The notes: generated by a model not told the origin, from the letters alone. A stretch of DNA of 14,782 nucleotides from Kordiimonadaceae bacterium (GCA_018699075.1 JABIPV010000391.1:1-14782); one strand, 5' to 3'; shown: positions 8,255 through 14,782, counted from the stretch's first letter. Program-made: numbers and translations.

Positions 8255-8265
8255 GCCTATTCTCC
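8252..8265 (-). promoter_or_regulatory. Ribosome binding site and putative ATT start codon of the histidine kinase
   Basis: On the minus strand GGAG (8265-8262) is followed by 7 nt and then ATT (8254-8252). The Shine-Dalgarno sits in the last sense codons of the MscS gene, and the MscS stop TAG (8259-8257) is 2 nt from the ATT. The spacing is close to optimal for initiation and no alternative NTG codon is available, so this is the most probable start. Confidence 0.55.
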
Positions 8266-9084
8266 GTTTGGAATAATATGCACATCTTGTTGTGGATATG
8301 GGAAACTGATGTTCTTCTCATCAAATTTATGTTTAATGTTTTTGGTAAGGGCCGCTTTGAGGGGCCAGTAATTGCCACTATCTGTCCAGACACGAACAAC
8401 AATGTCAACTGAACTTGCACCAAGTTCACCAACGAACAATGCCGGTTCAGGAGAATTGTGTGCACGCTCATCAGCACTTATGACATTACCGATTTCAGTA
8501 ATGGCTTGATCAATATCGTCGTCGTAACCAATACCAATCACCAAATCAACACGTCTGGTTGAATTTGCTGAGAAGTTCTTTATTGAAGAACCCCATATTT
8601 GGCTATTAGGGATAATTATTTTCACATTATCACCTGTGCCCATTTCCGTAACAAATAGGCCAAGGTGCTTAACTGTACCCGCATGCCCTGCAGCATCAAT
8701 GAAATCACCCATTTTAAATGGGCGGAATATAAGAAGCATTACGCCGGCAGCAACATTGCTTAATGTACCTTGTAACGCAAGACCAATAGCTAGGGATGCG
8801 GCACCAAGTATGGCAATTAAACTTGCTGTTTCAACTCCAAAGCGGTCAAGTACAGCTAAGATAGTGAAGATAATTACTACATAACGTGCGAGGCTTGAAA
8901 AGAAAGCTCCTAGTGTAGTGTCGATTTTACTGCTTTTTGAACAAGCAGATAGAACCATGCGTTTTACCCATCCGGCAATTATCATACCGATGATTAGGAT
9001 AAGGATTGCAAAAACAATATTTAAGCCGTAGCTAGTGCCAAGCTCTACAATCATATCCATATATTCTTGTGCGTTTTCTTCCAT
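8257..9084 (-). CDS. mscS: MscS family small-conductance mechanosensitive channel
   Basis: 275-residue inner-membrane channel (E. coli MscS has 286), which opens under membrane tension to release solutes on hypo-osmotic shock. Two N-terminal membrane helices (about 20-40 and 62-82) precede the pore helix TM3, rich in Gly and Ala (LIAILGAASLAIGLALQGTLSNVAAG, about 89-114). The amphipathic TM3b and beta domain follow (FRPFKMGDFID ... IIIPNSQIWGSSIKNFS). The alpha/beta C-terminal domain ends in FPYPQQDVHII, typical of the family. The ATG has only a weak purine-rich site (AGAAAG) upstream. It is the first gene of a - strand operon with the LytS kinase and LytTR regulator (2-nt gap to the kinase), an arrangement suggesting a shared role in sensing or responding to the membrane state. 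Confidence 0.94.
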   Translation of the reverse strand: MEENAQEYMDMIVELGTSYGLNIVFAILILIIGMIIAGWVKRMVLSACSKSSKIDTTLGAFFSSLARYVVIIFTILAVLDRFGVETASLIAILGAASLAIGLALQGTLSNVAAGVMLLIFRPFKMGDFIDAAGHAGTVKHLGLFVTEMGTGDNVKIIIPNSQIWGSSIKNFSANSTRRVDLVIGIGYDDDIDQAITEIGNVISADERAHNSPEPALFVGELGASSVDIVVRVWTDSGNYWPLKAALTKNIKHKFDEKNISFPYPQQDVHIIPNGE

Positions 9085-9209
9085 AGTACTTTCTTTCTAA
9101 TTAATAATTTATCTATTGTATATTTTCGAATTTTAAAAATAAGGTGCTTTTAATTTCTAATTAAATACAAAATTAACCATTTGGCAATCAATACATATAA
9201 AAATGTATT

Positions 9210-9653
9210 TTATATATTACTTATTTCATTCATTGCCTGATATAGGGCGTCAAAGGGTAGGGTAACACAAGTACGTCTGCTTTTGTGTTCGCGCACAACA
9301 TTAAATACATTTAGGTCATCCCATTTTTCGTCTGGCCAGAAGATGGTTTCCTCCGAACAAGAAGGATCTAATGATACTTTTATAGTTTTGATTAATGTCG
9401 ATAAGGTTTCTTTGTTAAGACCTTGAAAATGCTCACCAAGAACAGATGCGCTTGCTTGGCAAAGTGCACATGCCTTTGCTTCATGGCTAAAATTTATCAA
9501 ATGGCCATTGTTTATTTTTATGTAAACTTTAATACGGTCCCCGCACATGGGGTTATGAACTATCAGACTGTGATCGGCATCTTCGATCGCACCATGGCCC
9601 GTCGCCTTGGCCGCATGCTTTAAAATTGTTTTCTGGTATAGCTTGTCAATCAT
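9210..9653 (-). CDS. SufU/IscU-like iron-sulfur cluster assembly scaffold
   Basis: 147-residue U-type Fe-S scaffold protein, cytoplasmic, on which nascent clusters would be built or which receives sulfur from a cysteine desulfurase. The three ligand cysteines of the fold are visible: Cys37 in NPMCGD, Cys62 in the ACALCQASAS motif, and Cys129 in SRRTCVTLPFDAL. A fourth, Cys65, replaces the serine of the usual C-x-I-S-x-AS-AS motif. Cys99 lies in the region before the third motif. No other suf or isc gene is in the window, so it stands alone between the MscS operon and the transporter genes. Upstream signals for the ATG are weak. The family call is confident; whether it acts as a general scaffold or in sulfur transfer is open. 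Confidence 0.85.
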   Translation of the reverse strand: MIDKLYQKTILKHAAKATGHGAIEDADHSLIVHNPMCGDRIKVYIKINNGHLINFSHEAKACALCQASASVLGEHFQGLNKETLSTLIKTIKVSLDPSCSEETIFWPDEKWDDLNVFNVVREHKSRRTCVTLPFDALYQAMNEISNI

Positions 9654-9897
9654 GCTTAACGACTAATCTATTCTATCAATTCTGTCTAGCCTCCAATTTA
9701 AATCGGTCACATTGATTGCGATTTTAATTGCATTTCTGGGAGATAATGTTAAATTTCTACAAAATTTAGGGTGCTAGGGAATTAAATAAGAAATTATAAT
9801 GAAGTGTTTTTCAAGATTGAAATACGTCTTGATATTCTTACTCTTTGATTTATCTAAATTTTTCACACATTAATTTTAATTAAAAAGAGTTTTATAA
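9654..9897. other. Divergent intergenic region
   Basis: 244-bp AT-rich spacer between the - strand Fe-S scaffold gene and the + strand permease gene, so it must hold both promoters. A candidate for the + strand is described separately. For the - strand I see only weak -35/-10-like hexamers. No RNA gene or strong hairpin was recognised. Confidence 0.6.
9829..9856 (+). promoter_or_regulatory. Candidate sigma-70-type promoter of the ArsB/NhaD permease gene
   Basis: TTGATA (9829-9834) and TATCTA (9851-9856) are separated by 16 nt. This would give a start about 35 nt upstream of the ATG at 9898. In DNA this AT-rich such matches arise by chance, so support is weak. Confidence 0.3.
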
Positions 9898-11235
9898 ATG
9901 GAAGAATTAGTTTTTGATTTTGATATGAAGGTCTCCGCGGCGATCCTCGCACTCACTTTCGCTGGTATCTTTAGTGAACATTTGCATGGTTTCCACCGTG
10001 CTAAGTTTGCTATGTTAGGTGCTGGCGCAATGGCGCTTGTCGGTCAATATTACGGTTTCTATGATTATCATATGGCTATTGAAGTAATTGACTGGAACGT
10101 GATTTTCCTTCTTGGGTGTATGATGACCATTGTGGCCATTATGATCCCAACAGGTGGTTTCCAGAATTTGGCTGTGACGATTGCCCGGTATAGTAAAGGG
10201 CGGCTTTATTTGATGCTCGCGCTTATTGGTACTGCGGTTACGGTTATTAGTTTGCTTCTTGATAACGTGACAACAGTTGTTATCTTTGGGCCACTTATCA
10301 TCATGATTGCACGTACACTTGCCGTTTCACCAATTCCTTATCTAATGGCGGCAGCGCTGCTTTCTGATACGGGTGGTGTTGCAACACTTGTGGGTGATCC
10401 ACCTAACTTAATGATTGGCTCTGCGGCTGATATTTCGTTTAACACATTCTTTATCCACATGGGACCTCCGGTAATCGTTGCTTGGGTTGCCGTGCTTATA
10501 ATGCTTAAGTTCCTCTTTAAAGAGGAACTGGCTGTAGAGCCGAAGCCATGGCAAGAAGTTGAAGAAATCCCGATTACCAATAAAAAAGTATGGTACTGGT
10601 CACTTGCAATTCTTGGTGTAATGGTTGTTCTATTCATTAATCATACTTCACTTGGTTGGGAAGCATGGGTTGTGAGTGCAGCGGGTCTTACGGCACTACT
10701 TTTTGCAAGTCGTGAAATTGAAATGGATCATACTTTGGAAGAAGTTGAGATGTCATTACTTCTCTTCTTTACAGCATTATTTATGCTTATTGGTGGTGTT
10801 GAACACAGTCAATTCCTACAATATCTTGGTCAGCAAATCTTACCACTTGTAAAAAGTGATTTGATGCTTGCGTCTATTGTGTTGATGTGGGTTGCGGCGG
10901 TTCTTTCTGCGGCGATTGATAACATCCCGTTCACGGCAGCGATGATTCCAATTATTCTTGGTCTTGAAACACAAGGTATCAACGTATCACCGCTTTGGTG
11001 GTCACTTGCTATCGGTGTTGGTATGGGCGGTAACGGTACACATATTGGTTCAACAGCCAACGTTTATATCGTGACTATTTCTGAGCGCCTTGCTCGTGAA
11101 ACAGGAAACCCAGATATGGCGATTACGCCGGCAATGTGGATGAGAAAAGGTCTTCCTGTCATGTTCGTAACATTGGTCCTATCAAGCATATTCTTCTTAT
11201 TATTCTTTGATTGGTTTACAGCTCCTGTTAACTAA
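9898..11235 (+). CDS. ArsB/NhaD (SLC13-like) family permease, P-protein type
   Basis: 445-residue inner-membrane transporter of the ion transporter superfamily, with about 11-12 hydrophobic segments in two related halves. The first half has LLDNVTTVVIFGP (Asp122-Asn123) and SDTGGVATLVGDPPN (156-170). The second has the matching AAIDNIPFTAAMIP (Asp341-Asn342) and GGNGTHIGSTANV (377-389). These paired DN and G-x-PPN/G-x-TAN motifs are the hairpin-type binding signatures of the superfamily, and the wording is close to the OCA2/P-protein and ArsB/NhaD groups. The substrate (Na+/H+ exchange, anion or dicarboxylate) cannot be decided from sequence. No arsenic resistance genes are nearby, so arsenite export is unlikely. 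A purine-rich AAAGAG lies about 9 nt before the ATG. The gene ends in its own terminator, so it is probably monocistronic. Confidence 0.88.
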   Translation: MEELVFDFDMKVSAAILALTFAGIFSEHLHGFHRAKFAMLGAGAMALVGQYYGFYDYHMAIEVIDWNVIFLLGCMMTIVAIMIPTGGFQNLAVTIARYSKGRLYLMLALIGTAVTVISLLLDNVTTVVIFGPLIIMIARTLAVSPIPYLMAAALLSDTGGVATLVGDPPNLMIGSAADISFNTFFIHMGPPVIVAWVAVLIMLKFLFKEELAVEPKPWQEVEEIPITNKKVWYWSLAILGVMVVLFINHTSLGWEAWVVSAAGLTALLFASREIEMDHTLEEVEMSLLLFFTALFMLIGGVEHSQFLQYLGQQILPLVKSDLMLASIVLMWVAAVLSAAIDNIPFTAAMIPIILGLETQGINVSPLWWSLAIGVGMGGNGTHIGSTANVYIVTISERLARETGNPDMAITPAMWMRKGLPVMFVTLVLSSIFFLLFFDWFTAPVN

Positions 11236-11262
11236 TTGATTGAATAACGAATAAAAATTATT

Positions 11263-11291
11263 AAAAACCCGGCCATTGGCCGGGTTTTTTT
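11263..11291 (+). terminator. Rho-independent terminator after the ArsB/NhaD permease
   Basis: Perfect stem AAAAACCCGGCC (11263-11274) with GGCCGGGTTTTT (11278-11289), 3-nt loop ATT, followed by further T. It lies 28 bp after the permease stop codon. Confidence 0.93.
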
Positions 11292-11344
11292 ATGTCTAAT
11301 AAAAATAATTAAAATCTATACTGTTGCTATCGTTTTCTATAGTG

Positions 11345-11373
11345 TTGGAAATTCAATTATAAAAAAATATTAT
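11345..11373 (+). promoter_or_regulatory. Candidate sigma-70-type promoter of the AGCS symporter gene
   Basis: TTGGAA (11345-11350), a 17-nt spacer, then TATTAT (11368-11373). It lies 32 nt upstream of the symporter ATG and just after the preceding terminator, where a promoter is expected. The AT-rich background limits confidence. Confidence 0.42.
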
Positions 11374-11404
11374 ATAAATATAGATATTTCAAACGAGGGA
11401 TTAA

Positions 11405-13075
11405 ATGTTAGGACTAAATGATTTATTGATTTCAGTAGATAGTTTTCTGGGAAGCGCACCTTGGTTCCCATTCTACCTATTAGGGATTGGGCTATTTTTT
11501 ACTGTTTATCTAAGGTTTCCACAAATTAGATTTTTCAAGCATGCTTGGAAAGTGTTGTTCGATCCAGAAGAAAAAAGTAAAGCCCACGGGGAAACGTCTC
11601 ATTTCCAAGCTATGTCTATGGCGCTATCAGGAACCATTGGCACTGGAAACATGGGCGGTGTTGCCCTTGCAATTTACTTAGGTGGACCAGCAGCGATCTT
11701 TTGGATGTTAATGACCGCATTTATGGGCATGACAACCAAGTTTGTTGAGGTATCCCTTTCTCATAAATATAGGATTGATACCGATGACGGTACCGTGGCG
11801 GGTGGACCAATGTATGTAATGGACCGTGGTCTTGGCTGGAAACCGTTAGCAGTTGTGTTTGCTGCAGCGGTTGTCTTAAGTTCATTCGGTTCTGGTAGTA
11901 TGCCACAGGTAAATAACATTGCCCAGGTCATGAACAGTACATTTGGTATTGAAATGTGGATCAGTGGGCTAGTCTTATCCGTATTGCTTGCTTTTGTGAT
12001 TATTGGCGGCATAACCCGGATAGCCAGCTTCGCGGCGAAGGTGGTACCAACCATGGCTGCAATCTATATTATTGGCTCTTTTTGTGTGATTATTACAAAT
12101 TATGATCAAATACTTCCATCATTCATTTCTATTTTTGCTGATGCATTTACAGGCAGTGCGGCTATTGGTGGTTTTATCGGTGGTGCATTTGCTCAAGCAT
12201 TTAGTATCGGTGTAGCCAGAGGACTATTTTCCAATGAGGCAGGGCAGGGATCTTCGGCGATTGCTCACGCATCTGCGATTACAGATGAAAGTGTGTCGGA
12301 AGGTATGGTTTCATTACTAGAACCATTCATTGATACGATAATGATTTGTACGCTTACAGGACTTGTTATTCTGTCTTCGGGTGCTTGGACAAAGAAATAT
12401 GAAAATACTTTCCAGGCAGCTGACTTTGCTATTCTAGAGGGCGTATATTCAGATACCAATGATGAGCAAAAACAAGCGTTGTTTAACCATCTAAACTTTG
12501 TCGAAGGCGGTGCTATTCCAACGGTGAATGGTGAAATTGATGTTGTCGCAGGTAATATGGTTTCAACGGGCGTAACAATTATTAATGCGCGCTCTGTAGC
12601 GGAAGAAGTCGTATTCTCTAAAGAGGATGATAATGGTGACTTAAAGCCATACTCTGGCAAGCTTAACATTTTAAACGGAGATGTAGAAGATACCGATGTT
12701 GTTATAAACGGTAAATCACTAGTTCATTCTGCGACACTTACCAGTAAAGCATTCACAACTAGCTTCCTTGGAGAGAACGGGAAATATATTGTTGCCTTCT
12801 CATTGACATTGTTTGCTTTCTCTACAGCTGTGGCATGGTCATATTATGGCGATAGGGCCATAACATATATCTTTGGTGCGAAGGGTGTATTACCTTACCG
12901 GATTTGTTATGTGATAGGTTTCTTTGTTGCTGCTATTTCTGATACGGCGATCATTTGGACCGTTGCTCTTATTACCGTAGCACTGATGACCATACCAAAT
13001 GTATTTTGTATGTTTATGATGCGTAAAGAAGTAAAAGAGATGGTTGAAGATTATGCAAAGAAAATAAAGAAATAA
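11405..13075 (+). CDS. AGCS family sodium:alanine/glycine symporter with a large insertion
   Basis: 556-residue inner-membrane symporter that imports alanine, glycine or similar small amino acids with Na+ (alanine or glycine:cation symporter family, LeuT fold). Family signatures are present: GTIGTGNMGGVA at 76-87, GGPMYVMDRGLG at 123-134, ARGLFSNEAGQGSS at 261-274, and FSTAVAWSYYGDRA at 472-485. Typical members are about 440-480 residues long. The extra length lies between GAWTKKYENTF (326-336) and LTSKAFTTSF (445-454), a polar segment of about 110 residues with many short hydrophobic-polar alternations (likely beta strands). The Shine-Dalgarno GAGGGA lies 6 nt before the ATG. It has a candidate promoter and its own terminator. 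Neighbouring GGT genes fit amino acid salvage, but no operon link exists. Confidence 0.95.
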   Translation: MLGLNDLLISVDSFLGSAPWFPFYLLGIGLFFTVYLRFPQIRFFKHAWKVLFDPEEKSKAHGETSHFQAMSMALSGTIGTGNMGGVALAIYLGGPAAIFWMLMTAFMGMTTKFVEVSLSHKYRIDTDDGTVAGGPMYVMDRGLGWKPLAVVFAAAVVLSSFGSGSMPQVNNIAQVMNSTFGIEMWISGLVLSVLLAFVIIGGITRIASFAAKVVPTMAAIYIIGSFCVIITNYDQILPSFISIFADAFTGSAAIGGFIGGAFAQAFSIGVARGLFSNEAGQGSSAIAHASAITDESVSEGMVSLLEPFIDTIMICTLTGLVILSSGAWTKKYENTFQAADFAILEGVYSDTNDEQKQALFNHLNFVEGGAIPTVNGEIDVVAGNMVSTGVTIINARSVAEEVVFSKEDDNGDLKPYSGKLNILNGDVEDTDVVINGKSLVHSATLTSKAFTTSFLGENGKYIVAFSLTLFAFSTAVAWSYYGDRAITYIFGAKGVLPYRICYVIGFFVAAISDTAIIWTVALITVALMTIPNVFCMFMMRKEVKEMVEDYAKKIKK

Positions 13076-13099
13076 TTTAAGAACTTTCTTATTATAATT

Positions 13100-13129
13100 A
13101 AAGGGCCGAAATATATTTCGGCCCTTTTT
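13100..13129 (+). terminator. Rho-independent terminator after the AGCS symporter
   Basis: Perfect 12-bp stem AAAGGGCCGAAA (13100-13111) with TTTCGGCCCTTT (13116-13127), loop TATA, ending in a T run. Confidence 0.93.
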
Positions 13130-13130
13130 A

Positions 13131-13413
13131 TTTTGACTAGTTGAAAAGCGTTTACTAAAATTAACACTTAATTAATAAATTGGATATTACAATACTAAAT
13201 GTTGAGTAATTTCTTGATTTTATGGTGGTTTTTTTATAAACTTATACAACACTAATAAGAAAACCATTAATAAGTTGAGTTAAGTGTATACATTTCTTAC
13301 TGATCTTAATGTCCTAAATCTAAGGAACCTGATTAAAAATAATCAAGTTGGGCATTGAAAAAAAGTAGTAGTGTATATTAGCTTTTAGTATTAAAAATGG
13401 GAAGTATGAGAAT
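13131..13413 (+). other. Long AT-rich leader/promoter region of the cold-shock gene
   Basis: 283 bp without a gene between a strong terminator and the cold-shock-domain gene. It holds a 7-bp inverted repeat AACTTAT/ATAAGTT (13239-13245 and 13270-13276) and a small hairpin TGATTA-AAAA-TAATCA (13330-13345). No promoter hexamers with good spacing stand out. Long structured leaders are known for cspA-type genes, so part of this region may be transcribed leader, but nothing here proves it. Confidence 0.4.
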
Positions 13414-14013
13414 ATGAGTAACAACGCAACAAAAGATTTAACTACGGCGAATGATCAAGAATCAACTGTTGCTGATGATAGTCAAAATGAAAATACGGTT
13501 TCTGAACATTTTGATGAAATTTCAGGTTCAATTAAGTGGTTTGATGATATTAAAGGCTATGGTTTTATCGAAGCAGATGATGAAGCAAACAGGCTTAAAG
13601 GCGATATACTCGTCCATTTCTCAATATTAAAAGAACATGAGTGTGGCTCTCTACCCGAAGGCACTAAAGTTACTTGTCTGTCTGCCAATAGACCAAAAGG
13701 TAGGCAAGCTGTTAAAATATTAGATTATGATATTTCGACGGCTGTGGAGAAACCCGAAAGTGAAATGCAAATTGAAATTGATGATAGTAAATATTCTGAA
13801 GAAGAATATGTAGAAGTTGTCGTAAAATGGTTTAATAAAGTCCGTGGATACGGGTTTGTAAATCGCGGTGATGGTGGACAAGATATCTTTATTCATATGG
13901 AAGTTTTACGCCATTATGAAATGGATCAACTTATTCCCGGCCAAACGCTTAATGTTGTTATAGAAGATGGCGAGCGTGGGTTAATGGTTGGTGCAATTAA
14001 AATCGACGATTAA
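13414..14013 (+). CDS. Double cold-shock-domain protein
   Basis: 199-residue cytoplasmic single-strand RNA/DNA-binding protein with two cold-shock domains. CSD1 spans about 37-106 (SIKWFDDIKGYGFIE with RNP1 at 47-53, ILVHF with RNP2 at 65-69). CSD2 spans about 134-198 (VKWFNKVRGYGFVN at 137-150, DIFIHM at 157-162). The first 35 residues and the linker (107-133) are acidic and probably disordered. Two-domain proteins of this size are a common alphaproteobacterial version of CspA, which is single-domain in E. coli. They are thought to act as RNA chaperones or to respond to cold or stationary phase. GGGAAG (13399-13404) lies 9 nt before the ATG. The DUF192 gene and tRNA-Pro follow on the same strand. 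Confidence 0.92.
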   Translation: MSNNATKDLTTANDQESTVADDSQNENTVSEHFDEISGSIKWFDDIKGYGFIEADDEANRLKGDILVHFSILKEHECGSLPEGTKVTCLSANRPKGRQAVKILDYDISTAVEKPESEMQIEIDDSKYSEEEYVEVVVKWFNKVRGYGFVNRGDGGQDIFIHMEVLRHYEMDQLIPGQTLNVVIEDGERGLMVGAIKIDD

Positions 14014-14024
14014 TTTTGCACTAA

Positions 14025-14096
14025 CTTTCACAAGAATTATTTCTAAAATTACGCCTTTAATTTGCCTTTCTTTCCTGTCATTATGATTTGTGAAAG
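14025..14096 (+). repeat. Inverted repeat with its right arm on the DUF192 ribosome binding site
   Basis: CTTTCACAA (14025-14033) is the exact reverse complement of TTGTGAAAG (14088-14096), with 54 nt between. The right arm covers most of the AAAGG Shine-Dalgarno (14093-14097) of the following gene. A second pyrimidine element, CCTTTC (14065-14070), is also complementary to GAAAGG (14092-14097). Pairing could mask the site; this is inferred only. Confidence 0.4.
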
Positions 14097-14105
14097 GTTG
14101 ATTGA

Positions 14106-14594
14106 ATGAACGAACACAAAATAATTTATAAAATATTTTTCCCCATTTTGATGTCATTTATAATTTGCTTAATTTTAGCAAAAAACGTAAATGCACAGGC
14201 TAGTTTTCCTGTATCAGAACTCTCTATTCAAACAAAACAATCATCGTATGATTTTCAGATTGAACTGGCGTTAGATGATAGCCATAGAGAATATGGGCTT
14301 ATGTTTCGAACGGAGCTCCCAGAAATGAATGGGATGTTATTTATTTATGATCAAAAGCGTGCACTCAGTATGTGGATGAAAAATACTTATATTTCATTGG
14401 ATATATTATTTATTGATGAAAATGGTAAAATCATAAGAATTGCCGAATCTTGTCAACCGCGCTCGCTTTCAATAATCCGCTCTGGAGGGGAAGCTAAAGC
14501 AGTTTTAGAGTTTAATGGCGGCTTAACAAAAAAGCTTGGGATTGAAGTGGGTGACCAGATAAACTACCCTATTTTTGAAAATGCATTGAAATAA
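14106..14594 (+). CDS. Secreted DUF192 family protein
   Basis: 162-residue DUF192 protein, exported. The N-terminal signal peptide (hydrophobic about 10-25) probably ends at VNA (28-30). The family core is clear: YGLMFRTELPEMNGMLFIY (63-81), SMWMKNTYISLDILFID (88-104) and the C-terminal VLEFNGGLTKKLGIEVGDQI. DUF192 proteins form a small beta-barrel domain, and their function is not established. AAAGG lies 8 nt before the ATG, partly inside an inverted repeat. The order double-CSD protein, DUF192, tRNA-Pro is one I recall from several alphaproteobacteria, so it is probably an ancestral neighbourhood and not a recent insertion. The 92-bp gap to the cold-shock gene shows no strong terminator, so co-transcription is possible. 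Confidence 0.9.
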   Translation: MNEHKIIYKIFFPILMSFIICLILAKNVNAQASFPVSELSIQTKQSSYDFQIELALDDSHREYGLMFRTELPEMNGMLFIYDQKRALSMWMKNTYISLDILFIDENGKIIRIAESCQPRSLSIIRSGGEAKAVLEFNGGLTKKLGIEVGDQINYPIFENALK

Positions 14595-14651
14595 TAATTT
14601 TTCCTAAAATAACGCTTGCGTGGGTGCTCTTGTTGGCGTATTAACCCAACC

Positions 14652-14679
14652 ACAATTTGTTTTTGCAAATTGTTCTTTT
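14652..14679 (+). terminator. Possible weak terminator between DUF192 and tRNA-Pro
   Basis: An 8-bp AT-rich stem ACAATTTG (14652-14659) with CAAATTGT (14666-14673), loop TTTTTG, is followed by TCTTTT. The stem has little GC, so termination would be weak. It could instead be incidental structure just upstream of the tRNA. Confidence 0.3.
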
Positions 14680-14683
14680 CGGT

Positions 14684-14760
14684 CGGGGAGTGGCGCAGCC
14701 TGGTAGCGCACCTGTTTTGGGTACAGGGGGTCGCAGGTTCAAATCCTGTCTCCCCGACCA
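14684..14760 (+). tRNA. tRNA-Pro (anticodon TGG)
   Basis: 77-nt tRNA with encoded CCA. The acceptor stem is CGGGGAG (14684-14690) with CTCCCCG, discriminator A, then CCA at 14758-14760. The D arm is GCGC-AGCCTGGTA-GCGC. The anticodon stem CCTGT/ACAGG closes the loop TTTGGGT, with anticodon TGG at 14718-14720. The T loop is TTCAAAT. All arms pair. It reads proline codons CCA/CCG and, with wobble modification, others. Confidence 0.97.
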
Positions 14761-14782
14761 TTTTATTTTCAAAGAAAATTAA

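Noticed and set aside
9190..9209. AT-only hairpin AATACAT/ATGTATT next to the stop codon of the SufU-like gene, as a terminator
   Set aside because: The 7-bp stem has one GC pair per arm and no T run follows on the minus strand, so it is too weak to call.
9898..11235. Arsenite efflux pump ArsB
   Set aside because: The motifs fit the wider ArsB/NhaD/P-protein group, and no arsR, arsC or arsA lies nearby. A specific arsenic role is not supported.
13406..13417. Three-codon upstream frame ATG-AGA-ATA-TGA overlapping the cold-shock ATG
   Set aside because: The only Shine-Dalgarno-like sequence (13399-13404) is 1 nt from this ATG, too close for initiation, but correctly spaced for the main start. 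Probably coincidence.
14564..14761. Minus-strand reading frame of 65 codons covering tRNA-Pro, beginning MVGETGFEPATP
   Set aside because: It is the antisense translation of the tRNA and its flank. Such 'GETGFEPATP' peptides are a well-known annotation artefact of tRNA genes.

Overview
The window looks like ordinary chromosomal DNA of a fairly AT-rich (roughly 40% GC by eye) Gram-negative bacterium, most likely a marine-type alphaproteobacterium. Supporting this are a protein with two cold-shock domains followed by a secreted DUF192 protein and tRNA-Pro, and a SufU/IscU-like scaffold of the 'CxxC-ASAS ... SRRTCVTLPF' type. Both I associate with Alphaproteobacteria from memory. No phage, transposon, CRISPR or defence genes are visible.

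Layout. (1) 1-2920: two tandem gamma-glutamyltranspeptidase paralogues on the + strand, each followed by a strong hairpin terminator. The first is cut by the window edge. (2) 2994-6332: a + strand cluster of a Tat-exported gluconate-2-dehydrogenase-subunit-3-like protein, a GMC flavoprotein dehydrogenase and a secreted DUF2785-like protein. The first two should form a periplasmic sugar/alcohol dehydrogenase. (3) 6337-9084: a tight - strand operon running MscS-type channel, LytS/YehU-type histidine kinase, LytTR response regulator. The kinase reading frame continues about 100 codons upstream of its first NTG codon, into a clear membrane domain. Its best start is an ATT codon preceded by a good Shine-Dalgarno sequence. 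(4) 9210-9653: a - strand SufU-like Fe-S scaffold. (5) 9898-13129: two ion-coupled transporters on the + strand, an ArsB/NhaD (P-protein-like) permease and an AGCS sodium:alanine/glycine symporter with a long insertion. Each has its own terminator. (6) 13414-14760: double cold-shock-domain protein, DUF192 protein, tRNA-Pro(TGG).

How the genes work together. The GGT pair would hydrolyse glutathione and other gamma-glutamyl compounds in the periplasm, and AGCS imports small amino acids, so nitrogen scavenging is a plausible theme. The dehydrogenase cluster would feed electrons from periplasmic oxidation into the respiratory chain, but no cytochrome c subunit is encoded here. The MscS-kinase-regulator operon suggests a response to membrane or osmotic state. 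That is inference, because neither the ligand nor the regulon can be read from the sequence.

No convincing new multi-gene system was found. The observations most worth checking are the ATT-initiated kinase, the oxyanion-hole Gly-to-Ser change in the first GGT, the DUF2785 protein tied to the GMC dehydrogenase, and the AGCS insertion.
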